Assembly: GCF_017744115.1 (NCBI RefSeq)
Contig: NZ_JAGHQW010000008.1
Span: 1-64,000 of the forward strand
DNA: 64,000 nt
Direction: 5' to 3'
DNA from: Salinisphaera sp. G21_0
Lineage (GTDB): Bacteria; Pseudomonadota; Gammaproteobacteria; Pseudomonadales; Endozoicomonadaceae
In this document: in pieces, positions 55,535-64,000 of the stretch
How the letters are laid out: each line of letters opens with the position of its first letter
Position numbering within the stretch: the stretch's first letter is position 1
The notes under the pieces: generated by a model
Told to the model about the DNA's origin: nothing
The model's input: the letters and a program-made list of their open reading frames with translations, nothing else
Databases searched by the model: none
Made by a program: the position numbers and the translations under genes

Positions 55535-56857
55535 TCAAAGCGTTTGAATCATGAATAACCTGACTTCCGGGTCACCCAGCTGTTTATCAAAATGCAGGGC
55601 GAAATGGGAGCAGTCCCTGATCAACGGATCGCTGAGATCAACGACAAAAGTCTGGCAATTCGGCAAACATAACTCAATAGGAGGCGTGGCCAGTGGCGTC
55701 AGCTTGAGTCCTGATATGGCGGCTTTTAACAGAGATTGAATCCGGTCCTGCGGGGCTACCGTGATAAACCGGGGTATATTCGCCATTAACCAACCGGAGT
55801 CAGCACCGGAAATTTCAAAAGAAAGCACGCACTGGACATTAGAGCCCAGTGCTGCGGGAATGGCGGCGGTGAGGATTCTCTCCATTGGAAAATCGGAGTG
55901 ATCAAGGGGTACTTCCATGACCGTGTCACGGGAGACAACATCCATGGCATTGATAAGCTGTTCAAATATTTCAGGTAACACATCGCCCAGTGAATCCTGA
56001 TGGAGTGTTTTGGGTTTGGGGATTTCGTAACCTGTCAGGCCGGATAGTCCACCGGCCATGGAAAAAAGTTCTTGATAAAGCTCCCGGGGAAGCAGGTGAG
56101 GGCGCGTCATCATAACCGCCAAACGTGCTTGCCACTGACTGAAATACATGCTCCATAAACGATCCTGTAATAATATGTGCTCGCTTTTAAACTGCCTGCC
56201 GCTATTGATCCTGAAAGCAACGGCACTGGCCATCTGTTGGATTCTGTTAAAAAGATGCTCGACTTTATCCATGACCACCCGGGATATTTGTAAATTAATA
56301 GCAGAAGGAATAAAGCTGCTATCCAGGCAAATGGCACCATTACCATCAATATAAGAAATCCGGGCCACATTAAGACTCACATAACTTTCCATGGCATCAT
56401 TGCCAATCATTAACTGGAAATTTGGCAGAGCCATATCAACATGGGCGACGGGGGCATCCGGGTTGACACTGTCAACCAGAGACTGCCCATGGAACCGGTA
56501 GCGATGCTGGGCTGAATCACCAACTTCTGAACAGCCATCGCGGGTTATTGGCAATACGAGAGTCACTATCGCATCGCTGGTGGCTGATGGGGGGGTGGCG
56601 GTTAAAGGTTCGTCCAGAAGAAAAGGGGTACAGTCCGGCAATATGCCACTGGCATAATTGATGCGGAATCTACCGGATTTCAGCGATTCTACGTCAATTT
56701 CCAATGCCGTGAAGCCAAAACAGACCGGGTTCATCAATTGGAAATACTGCCCTGCCAGGTACTGGGTAAACCGGTTTTGCTGTTGAAAGTGCTGGGGAGT
56801 CATAAAAGCACCTTCAAGCCAGCACACAGGATAGGGTTTCACTATAACAGTCCTCAT
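55535..56857 (-). CDS. tssK: T6SS baseplate protein TssK
   Basis: About 440 residues from an ATG at 56857 (MRTVIVKPYPVCWLEGAFMTPQHF matches family starts); an ATG at 56887 is an alternative. TssK forms trimers that connect the baseplate with the TssJLM complex. The segments WLEGAFMTPQHFQQQNRF at the start, the SGRF beta region near 70, and the C-terminal lipid-receptor-like part (QRFHFALHFDKQLG-like ending) are visible. No catalytic function is expected. It lies 38 bp downstream of tssJ. Confidence 0.94.
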   Translation of the reverse strand: MRTVIVKPYPVCWLEGAFMTPQHFQQQNRFTQYLAGQYFQLMNPVCFGFTALEIDVESLKSGRFRINYASGILPDCTPFLLDEPLTATPPSATSDAIVTLVLPITRDGCSEVGDSAQHRYRFHGQSLVDSVNPDAPVAHVDMALPNFQLMIGNDAMESYVSLNVARISYIDGNGAICLDSSFIPSAINLQISRVVMDKVEHLFNRIQQMASAVAFRINSGRQFKSEHILLQDRLWSMYFSQWQARLAVMMTRPHLLPRELYQELFSMAGGLSGLTGYEIPKPKTLHQDSLGDVLPEIFEQLINAMDVVSRDTVMEVPLDHSDFPMERILTAAIPAALGSNVQCVLSFEISGADSGWLMANIPRFITVAPQDRIQSLLKAAISGLKLTPLATPPIELCLPNCQTFVVDLSDPLIRDCSHFALHFDKQLGDPEVRLFMIQTL

Positions 56858-56895
56858 ATACCAATGATAAAGTGAAGTGCAAACCATTGCGTTGC

Positions 56896-57378
56896 TTATT
56901 TGCAGCGTTCTAATACCCCTTTATTGTTATTGAAGAAAACATCAAAACATTGTTTTTTGCCGGGCTGGGTTGTGAACCAGTGACGGGTAGTCGCCTGCTC
57001 AAAGTTGCTGAAAAAATAAAGGAGTCCGATAAAATTTGTGTCCATTTCAGGTTTGATGGATTTTGTTACAGTGGTTCCTGGTTTTATCGGGAAAGATTGT
57101 TCAAGGTAGATAAGGTCTTTCCCAAGTGAATTTTCTATATCCTGGTATAAAGAGATGAAATCCAGTGATTGAAAGCGATCAATCTGTTTGAGCTGAACGA
57201 CCTGAATAAATAATGGATTTTGTTCATTGCCCAGATATGGGTTTAATATTTCACTGGCTTTAATGTTGATCGTAATGGCTTCTTTCGCTGTTAACCCGCT
57301 TGATCTTAATCCACTGGAGCAACCAACAGGTGTTGTACATAGCAAAATCAACAGCATCTTCATGGCATATCTAATCAT
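56896..57378 (-). CDS. tssJ: T6SS outer-membrane lipoprotein TssJ
   Basis: 160 residues from the ATG at 57378, which has gggagaag directly upstream; an earlier ATG at 57438 lies within the PAAR gene. The signal MIRYAMKMLLILLCTTPVGCSS has a lipobox-like end with Cys at residue 20. The mature part (ASEILNPYLGNEQNPLFIQV, TVTKSIKPEMDTNFIGLLYF) has the beta sandwich of TssJ, including the loop that contacts TssM. It anchors the complex in the outer membrane. Confidence 0.9.
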   Translation of the reverse strand: MIRYAMKMLLILLCTTPVGCSSGLRSSGLTAKEAITINIKASEILNPYLGNEQNPLFIQVVQLKQIDRFQSLDFISLYQDIENSLGKDLIYLEQSFPIKPGTTVTKSIKPEMDTNFIGLLYFFSNFEQATTRHWFTTQPGKKQCFDVFFNNNKGVLERCK

Positions 57379-57410
57379 TTCTTCTCCCTGTTGAAACATG
57401 ATCACAACAC

Positions 57411-57713
57411 TCAAGCCCCTATCAGAACAGTAGGACACCCCATGGCGATAACCCCACCATGCGCAGTGGAATCCCCCATCCTGGCCTGTGGCATTTTATT
57501 AATCAGAACAGACTTACTGCAGCCAACGACGGAGTCCGGCGGTCCAATACACAGGCATTGCTGACCAGCACCAGCCGAAGGCATACCACCAATCAACACA
57601 GTGGGCACTGAAGGTGCTGGTAGAACCGGCCCCCCCACGTGAGGAATCGGAGGAACTGCGGGGCTTTGCATTGGGCATACGTGCATATCAAGAACACGGG
57701 CGGCGGGCATCAT
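57411..57713 (-). CDS. T6SS spike-tip PAAR-domain protein
   Basis: 100 residues, all PAAR domain. MPAARVLDMHVCPMQSPAV starts it. Three PAAR-like motifs and metal-binding Cys/His positions (HVCPM, PVLPAPSVPTVLIGG, GDSTAHGGVIAMGCPTVLIG) are visible. It caps the VgrG spike. It carries no effector extension. Start overlaps the end of the next upstream gene (57710) by 4 bp. A toxin would have to be encoded elsewhere or be carried by VgrG or Hcp. Confidence 0.93.
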   Translation of the reverse strand: MMPAARVLDMHVCPMQSPAVPPIPHVGGPVLPAPSVPTVLIGGMPSAGAGQQCLCIGPPDSVVGCSKSVLINKMPQARMGDSTAHGGVIAMGCPTVLIGA

Positions 57714-58303
57714 AAATTATCCTCCTCCGGCGAAAGAGTGAGTAAGTCATCTTTATGCATGCCCTCAATCAGCTTGATCCCAAGGTTGATAAATCGCGGA
57801 AAGAGTGTACGGGTATGCATGGCATCCTCGACCAGTGCCGCCAGTTGAACAGCTCCGGATACCGCCTGGCCAAACAGCGAAGGACTGGGGTCAACAGCTG
57901 GCGCATCTTCAGGCGTAATACTGCCGCCACTCCAGAATATTGCCTGTCCCAGCCAGGCTACCGGGGATTTTACGCCAAGATGATGTAAATCTTTTTCGTG
58001 GGACCGGCGGTGCTTTTCCACAGGTTCCTTTAACCAGGAATCTATTCCTTCAAGAACATTTGCCTCTTGCCTGCTCCATAAGGCAGGTGTGTGCACCAGA
58101 CATAGGTAACCCCATGAGATGGAATATTCTTTCTTGAAACAGTGGGCCAAAAAAGCGACAGAGTCACTATAAGCCTGTTCTTTTAACAGGCTGGTCAGCA
58201 GTTGATCCGGGCTTGTTACTTTTTTCGCCTGCTGCACAAGGTGTTCATTAAAATCGTACACCTGCAAAAGTCTGGTAAGGTCATCAAACAACAAAGCACT
58301 CAT
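57710..58303 (-). CDS. PAAR/VgrG-associated protein of unknown function (DUF6931-like)
   Basis: 197 residues, rich in helices, Leu and charged residues: residues about 20-60 TSPDQLLTSLLKEQAYSDSV, and EKDLHHLGVKSPVAWLGQAI, then AVDPSPSLFGQAVSGAVQLA. No signal peptide or membrane helix. Its start lies 4 bp after the vgrG stop and its end overlaps PAAR. Such genes in this position are often called DUF6931, a family I recall from PAAR loci; I cannot confirm it. It may act as an adaptor or chaperone in spike assembly. Confidence 0.65.
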   Translation of the reverse strand: MSALLFDDLTRLLQVYDFNEHLVQQAKKVTSPDQLLTSLLKEQAYSDSVAFLAHCFKKEYSISWGYLCLVHTPALWSRQEANVLEGIDSWLKEPVEKHRRSHEKDLHHLGVKSPVAWLGQAIFWSGGSITPEDAPAVDPSPSLFGQAVSGAVQLAALVEDAMHTRTLFPRFINLGIKLIEGMHKDDLLTLSPEEDNL

Positions 58304-58307
58304 AATC

Positions 58308-60266
58308 TCAATTGACCATTGTTAATTTGCCATTAATGATTAACACACCATCGCTTTTTAAATTCACGCAGGCATCGCCACTGGACGTCACCATTTTTCC
58401 TGCTACTTCAACCATCTCTCCACGCAGGGCTGCCAGCTCTCCTTTAATGTTAACCATCTTGCCATTTATTGTTGTTGATACATCCGCCTCAATGGTAACA
58501 CTGGGCGATTTTATGGTGACTTCTGAAGGGCTGATACTGATTTCACTGTTGCCACAGGTCAGAGTGATACCCGCACTGCCTGATATATTAATCTTCTGTC
58601 CCTTGATAGCAGTATCAGAATCAGAGGAATAACTGGCGTTAGCGCCAGATGCAATATCGATGTCAGCGCCGGATACCAATTTCAGGTTCTTTTCAGTATT
58701 CATTGTCTGATTACCCGCAACAGAGGAGGCCAGGTCGTTGACAACTTCCAGTAACATGTCCCTCTGGCTCCTTATGTAAAACTCCTCCTGATCTTTGGTA
58801 TCATCCAGCCTGACCTCGTGACCTTCAGCACCATTGGGCATGGACAGTGTTTTGAAGCCGGTAAAATGCCCTTCACTGTATGGTCTTTTGTTAAGACCAT
58901 TAAACAGACAGCCTACCACTACAGGTTGGTCGGGATCTCCGTCAATAAAACTGACGACCACTTCCTGTCCGACACGGGGCAATATAAAACTTCCGAAACC
59001 AGAGCCTGCCAATGATTGAGCCACTGGTACCCAGCAGAAGCATTGATCGCCTTTTGTTGTTCCTGAACTGTCCCAATGAAAACGGACTTTTATATCACCC
59101 TGGTCATTATGATAAATCTCTTTGCTGTCAGGCCCTGAAACCAGGGCGGTTTGTATGCCTGGAATTCTGTTTTTGTTGAGGGCAGGGGGAACAAAAGGAT
59201 AGTCAATATTGATACAGGTAAAGGTGTTCTCGTACTCTTTTTGCTTACTCCTGGACTGTTCATTGACATTGCAGTGAAACTGGTGAGAGATTTGATCAAT
59301 ATAATACTCTCCCTGCTGGTTAGAATCCGTATGACAGATGATTTCAAACCTGGTGCCAATACGAAACCCGGATTGTGAACTTTTGCAGCTAAGACGATGA
59401 CTGGATAAGCGATTGGTAAAATTCAGGGCCGCCTGATCAGCAGTCGATCTCTGGTCAACCCGGGAATCCCAGAGCATCGCCTCCGTGGAGGGCGCTGTAC
59501 CCGAACCTCTATTGGCCTGGGCAGCTGAACTGATGATGGCCTCCGCCTGCTCCCGGTTGTAACCGGTGACAACAGCTTTACAGCTGTAATGGGTGTGGAA
59601 AACCGGAGTGCAGCCTCGCAGGCTTTTAATTTTATCGCTGGCCTGTTCGCCATATTCAACCGGCTCATCGATCCGGGTAAAGGCCTCATGGTTTGAACCA
59701 ACAACCATGGTATGGCTGCCGAAGTCGTGGGCAAAATAGTAGCACTTGCCCTCTTCACTGAGGAGTCGGGAGAAAAATTCAAGATCAGTTTCCAGGTACT
59801 GTACGCAAACTGTTCGGGACTCAATATCATTGAAATCAGAAAAACGGATCGATGTATCGAATTCATACTCAGAACAGATCTGATCAATGATTTCGTAGGC
59901 ATTCATGTTTTGAAAAATACGACAGTTCTTTCTGGTGCTGAGTCTATACAGCCAGGGGCATAGCTCTATCTCCCATAAGGTATCCCCTCGTTCCCTTGAA
60001 TACTTCCAAAGCTCTTTTACGTAGCCATTAACAACAAATCGTGTTGTTAGCTGTGTTTCAAAACCCGATCTGTAGCTGATAGTTAAAGGTTTGTTAATAA
60101 AACTGTGCTCATCAAAGCTTCCGCTGGTGAATACCGTTGCCCGAACCGTAAACAGCTCACACAGTTTCTCACTGACTTCCAGCTTTGTAGCAATATACTT
60201 GTTTCCTGCAACGTCTTCAGCGATAAGACGTCTATTGTCAGGTGTAAAGTTGTTATTCATTTTCAT
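58308..60266 (-). CDS. vgrG: T6SS spike protein VgrG (TssI)
   Basis: 652 residues. The gp27-like N-terminal half holds KNCRIFQNMNAYEIIDQICS near residue 115. The gp5-like OB domain follows with DQGDIKVRFHWDSSG and QSLAGSGFGSFILPRVGQEV near 440, and the C-terminal beta-helix needle is made of repeats (EISISPSEVTIKSPSVTIEA). It ends with the needle (INGKLTMVN), so it carries no obvious effector extension. The start is ATG at 60266 or two codons later; the ribosome site is weak. It is the first gene of the minus-strand arm. Confidence 0.95.
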   Translation of the reverse strand: MKMNNNFTPDNRRLIAEDVAGNKYIATKLEVSEKLCELFTVRATVFTSGSFDEHSFINKPLTISYRSGFETQLTTRFVVNGYVKELWKYSRERGDTLWEIELCPWLYRLSTRKNCRIFQNMNAYEIIDQICSEYEFDTSIRFSDFNDIESRTVCVQYLETDLEFFSRLLSEEGKCYYFAHDFGSHTMVVGSNHEAFTRIDEPVEYGEQASDKIKSLRGCTPVFHTHYSCKAVVTGYNREQAEAIISSAAQANRGSGTAPSTEAMLWDSRVDQRSTADQAALNFTNRLSSHRLSCKSSQSGFRIGTRFEIICHTDSNQQGEYYIDQISHQFHCNVNEQSRSKQKEYENTFTCINIDYPFVPPALNKNRIPGIQTALVSGPDSKEIYHNDQGDIKVRFHWDSSGTTKGDQCFCWVPVAQSLAGSGFGSFILPRVGQEVVVSFIDGDPDQPVVVGCLFNGLNKRPYSEGHFTGFKTLSMPNGAEGHEVRLDDTKDQEEFYIRSQRDMLLEVVNDLASSVAGNQTMNTEKNLKLVSGADIDIASGANASYSSDSDTAIKGQKINISGSAGITLTCGNSEISISPSEVTIKSPSVTIEADVSTTINGKMVNIKGELAALRGEMVEVAGKMVTSSGDACVNLKSDGVLIINGKLTMVN

Positions 60267-60565
60267 ATATTTTTTTAATACACAAATATTTATTCATGGA
60301 ATCCTAGTTATTTTTCTTAAAAATGAAAATAAAAAAAACTAATTAATAAATGCTGTATATAGCATAAAAAAGTTAAGTGTTTTTTTGAAATTGATCTAGA
60401 TTCTAATCCAAGTTGTCGGATTGAATAAGTCTGGCTGGAAAGGAGAATAGCCTTCAATGTTATCTAACTAAACTTCTTCAAGATTTCGTTTCACTGGAAT
60501 GTATATTTCGTTTCACTGGAATATATATTGTTCCATTGAAAAATTATTATTGATGTATTTTGATT
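60267..60565. promoter_or_regulatory. Divergent promoter region of the T6SS locus
   Basis: This region separates vgrG from tssA. It is strongly AT-rich and contains a 22-bp tandem repeat at 60483-60526. I saw no sigma-54 signature. Promoters for both arms must lie here. Confidence 0.6.
60483..60526. repeat. 22-bp tandem repeat in T6SS divergent promoter
   Basis: Two copies of atttcgtttcactggaat plus four bases (gtat and atat) lie head to tail, differing at one base. 22 bp is two helical turns, so both copies face the same side. The second copy continues into tggaatatatattgttcca, whose ends tggaa/ttcca are inverted. It is a good candidate for a regulator site. Confidence 0.75.
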
Positions 60566-61603
60566 ATGATTATTTTGAATGAGAATCTATATTTATCTCT
60601 TAGTTCTCACTTTACAGACTCGTTCGTACCCCCTCTGTTACACGGCACCGATCAATACAGGTTTCTCCGCAAACTGATTGCGGAGGCTAATTCGGTTGCC
60701 AGGGCCTGGTTGCAAGAGCCTGATGTTGAAGCCGCAATCAACCTCAGAAAGAGTCTGTTCAGCGCCTGGCAGGAGTGTCATCAGTGGTTGTTAGGTGAAA
60801 CGAAGAGCAAGGCATTGTGGTCACCGGAATGGTTCGGTTGGCTGGCGTATTCCGGCCTGTACACTCCTGAATCACCATGGCAGTCTTTCTGCCTTTCTTT
60901 CCTTCTGCTTGATCTGTGTCTTGAACGGGTGCCCACTGATTGTAGTAGTGATATTAAAGAGTCTTTTTGTGAATCCCTTGGTCGCCTTGCTTCCATGATC
61001 TCAGATGAGAGTAAAGAGCCACTGTTTTTGGCCCCTCTGCTGGAAACGGAACTATTGAATAATCACTCCTTGAAAGACATTAAGGCAATTAATCAGGGAT
61101 ATGAAACACCTGACCGACTTTCTGCTGACATATTGAGTAGCCTCCAGTCTCTCGCTGAATCATGGGAGAAGCTTCCGGGGCATTTCAAGCGTTTTGGCCA
61201 AATAATACATCTTGAGAAAATCAAATCGGTTATTAATGACGCTATTCTGGTGCTCAATCAATGTGTTCCAAAATCGCAGTCCGTTGAGCAAGAAATCACA
61301 GACGGTCTTCAAACATCAGATAGTATGGGTGGTGATGGTCTGACAGTCACACCTATGGCACCAAAAGTCCTGAATCGTGATAGTGCCAGGGTCACCATTC
61401 AGGAGCTGCTTACCTTTTTTCGCCGGACCGAACCCCATAGCCCGGTTTCCTGGCAACTTGAAACGGCATTGAACTGGCTGGATCTCAGTTTTCCCGAGCT
61501 TCTTTTAAAAATGACCGGTGAGCAGCAAGAACTGTATCAGGATATCAGTCGGCGGCTCGGTATGGTTGATACCCTGTCAATTGAAGAAAAAAACGAGGGA
61601 TAA
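60566..61603 (+). CDS. tssA: T6SS protein TssA (ImpA-type)
   Basis: About 345 residues from an ATG at 60566 (a TTG lies 6 bp before). The N-terminal region carries the ImpA_N type pattern (QEPDVEAAINLRKSLFSAWQ and LLGETKSKALWSPEWFGWLA). A flexible middle follows, and the C-terminus has RVTIQELLTFFRRTEPHSPV near residue 280, characteristic of TssA. TssA primes tail sheath assembly at the baseplate. hcp follows after 140 bp. It is the first gene of the plus-strand arm. Confidence 0.88.
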   Translation: MIILNENLYLSLSSHFTDSFVPPLLHGTDQYRFLRKLIAEANSVARAWLQEPDVEAAINLRKSLFSAWQECHQWLLGETKSKALWSPEWFGWLAYSGLYTPESPWQSFCLSFLLLDLCLERVPTDCSSDIKESFCESLGRLASMISDESKEPLFLAPLLETELLNNHSLKDIKAINQGYETPDRLSADILSSLQSLAESWEKLPGHFKRFGQIIHLEKIKSVINDAILVLNQCVPKSQSVEQEITDGLQTSDSMGGDGLTVTPMAPKVLNRDSARVTIQELLTFFRRTEPHSPVSWQLETALNWLDLSFPELLLKMTGEQQELYQDISRRLGMVDTLSIEEKNEG

Positions 61604-61743
61604 TCTTATGAGAAATTGAAAAAACAGGTCTTCTGCTATTTGTATTAGTAGAGCTGCCTTTAGCCATTGATTGTCTGGCTGATCTCTTTAAGTACGGCCA
61701 GTACTATACATTATCAATTTTCTATATTCCCGGGAAAACTACC

Positions 61744-62283
61744 ATGGCTACTTTTTACATGAATATTGAAGGACAAACTCCAAAAGGGGCGTCAACATTG
61801 GAAAAATTCACTGGTGGTGATGGTTTGCCGAAGGAAGGCTGGTTTGCAATATCGTCGTTTAGCTGGGGAGCTTCCCGATCAATAGGCATGGATGTTGGAG
61901 ACCACAGTAATATGGAGAGTGGTAATTGTATGATGCACGAATTCAGGCTCAATAAAACACTCTGCGGAGCCTATGAAAACATATTATCCCTGTTACTGGC
62001 ACCTTCAAGTGAGGGAAAGAAATTATTTCTGATTGGCACAAAGCCTGAAAGGGTGGCAAATCAGGGGCCTGAAGTCTACCTGCAGGTGACCCTTGAGGAA
62101 AGTCGGCTCAGTTATTTCAGTATGTCCGGTAATGATGGCACACCGACGGTCCAGTATCACATCACCTATAGCATGTTTCATATAAAACACTGGTTTGAAT
62201 CGGCCAGTGGTGAATTAACACCTGGTGGGTTGATTACTTATAACGTTAAATCAGCATCGGCAGAATCTACCGTAACAAGTTAA
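61744..62283 (+). CDS. hcp: T6SS inner-tube protein Hcp (TssD)
   Basis: 179 residues. ATFYMNIEGQTPKGAST is typical for Hcp, with SFSWGASRS near residue 38 and the tube-forming beta barrel (SRLSYFSMSGNDGTPTVQYH, then ITYSMFHIKHW). Hcp stacks as hexameric rings inside the sheath and can carry effectors in its pore. There is no C-terminal effector domain. A weak ggaaaac lies before the ATG. It lies between tssA and tssB with its own leader space of 140 bp, which fits strong expression. Confidence 0.95.
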   Translation: MATFYMNIEGQTPKGASTLEKFTGGDGLPKEGWFAISSFSWGASRSIGMDVGDHSNMESGNCMMHEFRLNKTLCGAYENILSLLLAPSSEGKKLFLIGTKPERVANQGPEVYLQVTLEESRLSYFSMSGNDGTPTVQYHITYSMFHIKHWFESASGELTPGGLITYNVKSASAESTVTS

Positions 62284-62357
62284 TCAGCTGTGTCCGTTCT
62301 TTAAAATTTATAGAATTTATTGCGAAAAACTACCTGAAATTGGTGAGGATCAAAAAA

Positions 62358-62858
62358 ATGCCTCAAAATTCCCAACATAAACGTATTCATAAAAATCGTG
62401 TCAGTATCACATACGATGTTGATGTGAGCGGATCAACCCAAACCCGTGAACTGCCATTTGTGGTCGGGGTTATTGCCGATCTCTCAGGTCATCGCCCTGA
62501 TGATCGAAAAGATGCCATAGAAGACCGGCAGTTTATCCGGGTAGATCAGGATAATTTTGATTTGATTATGTCAAAGCTGGGTCCTGAACTCAGTCTTTCT
62601 GTAGAAAATAAACTTGAAGAGGATGGGGCACCAATTGCCTGTGATCTCTCTTTTAATGCCATGGAAGATTTTGAACCCGACAATATCGTACAACAGGTGC
62701 CTGTTCTGAATGACCTGGTTACTGCCAGAAATCAGCTGATGTCGCTACTTGGCAAGTCGGACCGTTGTCGGGATCTCGAAAAAACACTGAGACAAGTGAT
62801 CAGCAATAATGATTTGATGCAAAAACTGGCCGATGAGCTGGATATTAGTAAGGAGTAG
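62358..62858 (+). CDS. tssB: T6SS sheath small subunit TssB (VipA)
   Basis: 166 residues from an ATG at 62358, behind gtgagga. The family pattern begins at KRIHKNRVSITYDVDVSGST, followed by LPFVVGVIADLSGHRPDDRK and DRQFIRVDQDNFDLIMSKLG, with the C-terminal helix used for contact with TssC. TssB and TssC make the contractile sheath that ClpV recycles. tssC begins 9 bp after its stop. Confidence 0.96.
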   Translation: MPQNSQHKRIHKNRVSITYDVDVSGSTQTRELPFVVGVIADLSGHRPDDRKDAIEDRQFIRVDQDNFDLIMSKLGPELSLSVENKLEEDGAPIACDLSFNAMEDFEPDNIVQQVPVLNDLVTARNQLMSLLGKSDRCRDLEKTLRQVISNNDLMQKLADELDISKE

Positions 62859-62867
62859 TTGACTATC

Positions 62868-64000
62868 ATGAGTGATGTTGAAGCTAACCTCGCTGAAACA
62901 AACCTTCCGGATGTTTTTGCCAACGGTGTTTTATTAACCCTTCAGGAAAACCGGGGCCAGAGCAATGCAGATGACCTTAAGTCTCTGATCATCAATCTTG
63001 TTATTCAATTCAGAGAAGGGCACCTGAAGTGGATGGGTAACCTGACCCATACCATCAACGATGCGGTTGCCAATATTGATGCCCTTGTTTCACGGCAGTT
63101 GTCTTCTGTAATGGCAAACCCTGATTTTCGCAGGTTGGAGGGCAGTTGGCTGGGGCTGCAAAAGCTGGTACGTAACTCAGAACTCGGTACCAGCTTGAAG
63201 ATAAAACTCTTTGATGCCTCTCAGCAAGAGTTGCTAACGCAATTTGAGAATGCACCTGCTGTTGATCGCAGTCCACTGTTTAATAACTTCTATCAGCAGG
63301 AGTTCGGTACGGCCGGTGGTGAGCCTTATGGCCTGCTGGTGGGCGATATGTATTTCAGCTACAGCGATCAGGATATTACGCTGCTCCGTTATCTTGCGGA
63401 AGTTGCCGCCGCCAGCCACTGTCCTTTTATAGCGGCTGCCCCCTCCGGGATGTTTGAATTACCTTCTTTTGTTGCCCTGGCAGAAGGTCGGCCTGTAGCC
63501 ACAGGTTTTGATGATCCGCTCTATGGTGCCTGGAATGCTTTCAGAAGCTGTGATGATGCCCGCTTTGTTACCTTGACCATGCCCCGTGTATTGGCCCGGC
63601 TCCCCTACGGGGCCGAGACCAACCCGGCAACCCGATTTGACTTTGAGGAGCTGGCCCGCAGCGAGGAAGGCGTTGTTCAACTGGATCATGAACGGGACTT
63701 TGTCTGGACCAACGCCGCCTATGAACTGGCGTTGAATATGACCAGGGCATTTAGCCAGTCTGGCTGGTGTACCGCCATTCGTGGCGTTGATAATGGCGGC
63801 AGGGTAGAGAACTTACCCAACTTTACTTATCAATCGCTGTCAGGTGATCGTCTTCAGTATTGTCCTGCCGAGGTCAATCTTACCGATGAACGGGAGAAGG
63901 AACTCAGTGACCTCGGTTTCCTGCCGTTGGTGCATTATAAAGGGCAGAACTTTGCCGTGTTCCTGGGCGCGCAAACGGCACAGAAACCGCAGACTTTTGT
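62868..64000 (+). CDS. tssC: T6SS sheath large subunit TssC (VipB), cut by right edge
   Basis: 377 codons are visible; the 3' end is beyond the window. The start is ATG at 62868, just after tssB. Conserved segments are PDFRRLEGSWLGLQKLVRNS, GLLVGDMYFSYSDQDITLLR, RLPYGAETNPATRFDFEEL and VWTNAAYELALNMTRAFSQS. The polymer with TssB drives the Hcp tube. In this locus it follows tssB directly. Genes for ClpV, TssE, TssF and TssG are expected to the right, outside the window. Confidence 0.97.
   Translation, partial: MSDVEANLAETNLPDVFANGVLLTLQENRGQSNADDLKSLIINLVIQFREGHLKWMGNLTHTINDAVANIDALVSRQLSSVMANPDFRRLEGSWLGLQKLVRNSELGTSLKIKLFDASQQELLTQFENAPAVDRSPLFNNFYQQEFGTAGGEPYGLLVGDMYFSYSDQDITLLRYLAEVAAASHCPFIAAAPSGMFELPSFVALAEGRPVATGFDDPLYGAWNAFRSCDDARFVTLTMPRVLARLPYGAETNPATRFDFEELARSEEGVVQLDHERDFVWTNAAYELALNMTRAFSQSGWCTAIRGVDNGGRVENLPNFTYQSLSGDRLQYCPAEVNLTDEREKELSDLGFLPLVHYKGQNFAVFLGAQTAQKPQTF

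Noticed and set aside
1..64000. tRNA, rRNA, CRISPR arrays, intact transposase or integrase genes, phage genes
   Set aside because: I looked for their typical sequence signs and saw none; only a transposase remnant and two small inverted-repeat elements are present.

Overview
The window looks like chromosome of a marine gammaproteobacterium of the Oceanospirillales type. An animal-associated genus such as Endozoicomonas is my best guess. The backbone is gammaproteobacterial: comEC-exbB-exbD-lpxK-kdsB-ptp-murB, then rne/rluC-sppA-maf-yceD-rpmF-plsX-fabD-fabG-acpP-fabF-pabC-mltG-tmk-holB-pilZ-tatD, an order known from Pseudomonas. A complete nqrABCDEF operon follows, which suits a sodium-rich habitat. 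The genus guess rests on eukaryote-like and effector-like accessory genes and is inference.

Layout. 1-6.1 kb: accessory region with a very large repeat-rich protein gene that runs off the left edge and a membrane-anchored, degenerate P450-like protein. 6.4-24.9 kb: housekeeping block for envelope and LPS (comEC, exbBD, lpxK, kdsB, murB), RNA metabolism (rne, rluC), a membrane protease, Maf, L32 and PlsX. 24.9-26.8 kb: an accessory insert between plsX and fabD, with an orphan coding fragment, a hypothetical gene, an IS1380-type transposase remnant and a small inverted-repeat element. 26.8-37.0 kb: fatty acid synthesis, pabC, mltG, tmk, holB, pilZ and tatD. A second copy of the inverted-repeat element and a drug-efflux MFS gene separate pilZ from tatD. 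37.0-43.6 kb: a long structured leader and the six Na+-NQR genes.

43.4-51.4 kb is accessory. An ankyrin-repeat gene lies between two 135-bp copies of the 3' end of nqrF. Next come an EspL/ShET2-like cysteine-protease candidate, an SDR oxidoreductase behind two perfect palindromes, an Arg-rich repeat protein, a LysM lipoprotein, a renalase-like flavoprotein, and two abutting gene remnants (histidine kinase and PpiC). 51.4-64 kb: a type VI secretion locus. tssM, tssL, tssK, tssJ, PAAR, a PAAR-linked gene and vgrG are on the minus strand; tssA, hcp, tssB and tssC (cut by the right edge) are on the plus strand. Both arms diverge from a region with a 22-bp tandem repeat.

The most unusual observations are the ankyrin cassette that preserves the end of nqrF, the two-copy inverted-repeat element (one copy abuts a dead transposase, the other supplies an efflux gene's stop codon), an 18-bp coding repeat shared by exbB and kdsB, the ShET2-like protein, and the P450-like protein with an altered haem loop. 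I saw no tRNA, rRNA, CRISPR array or intact transposase.
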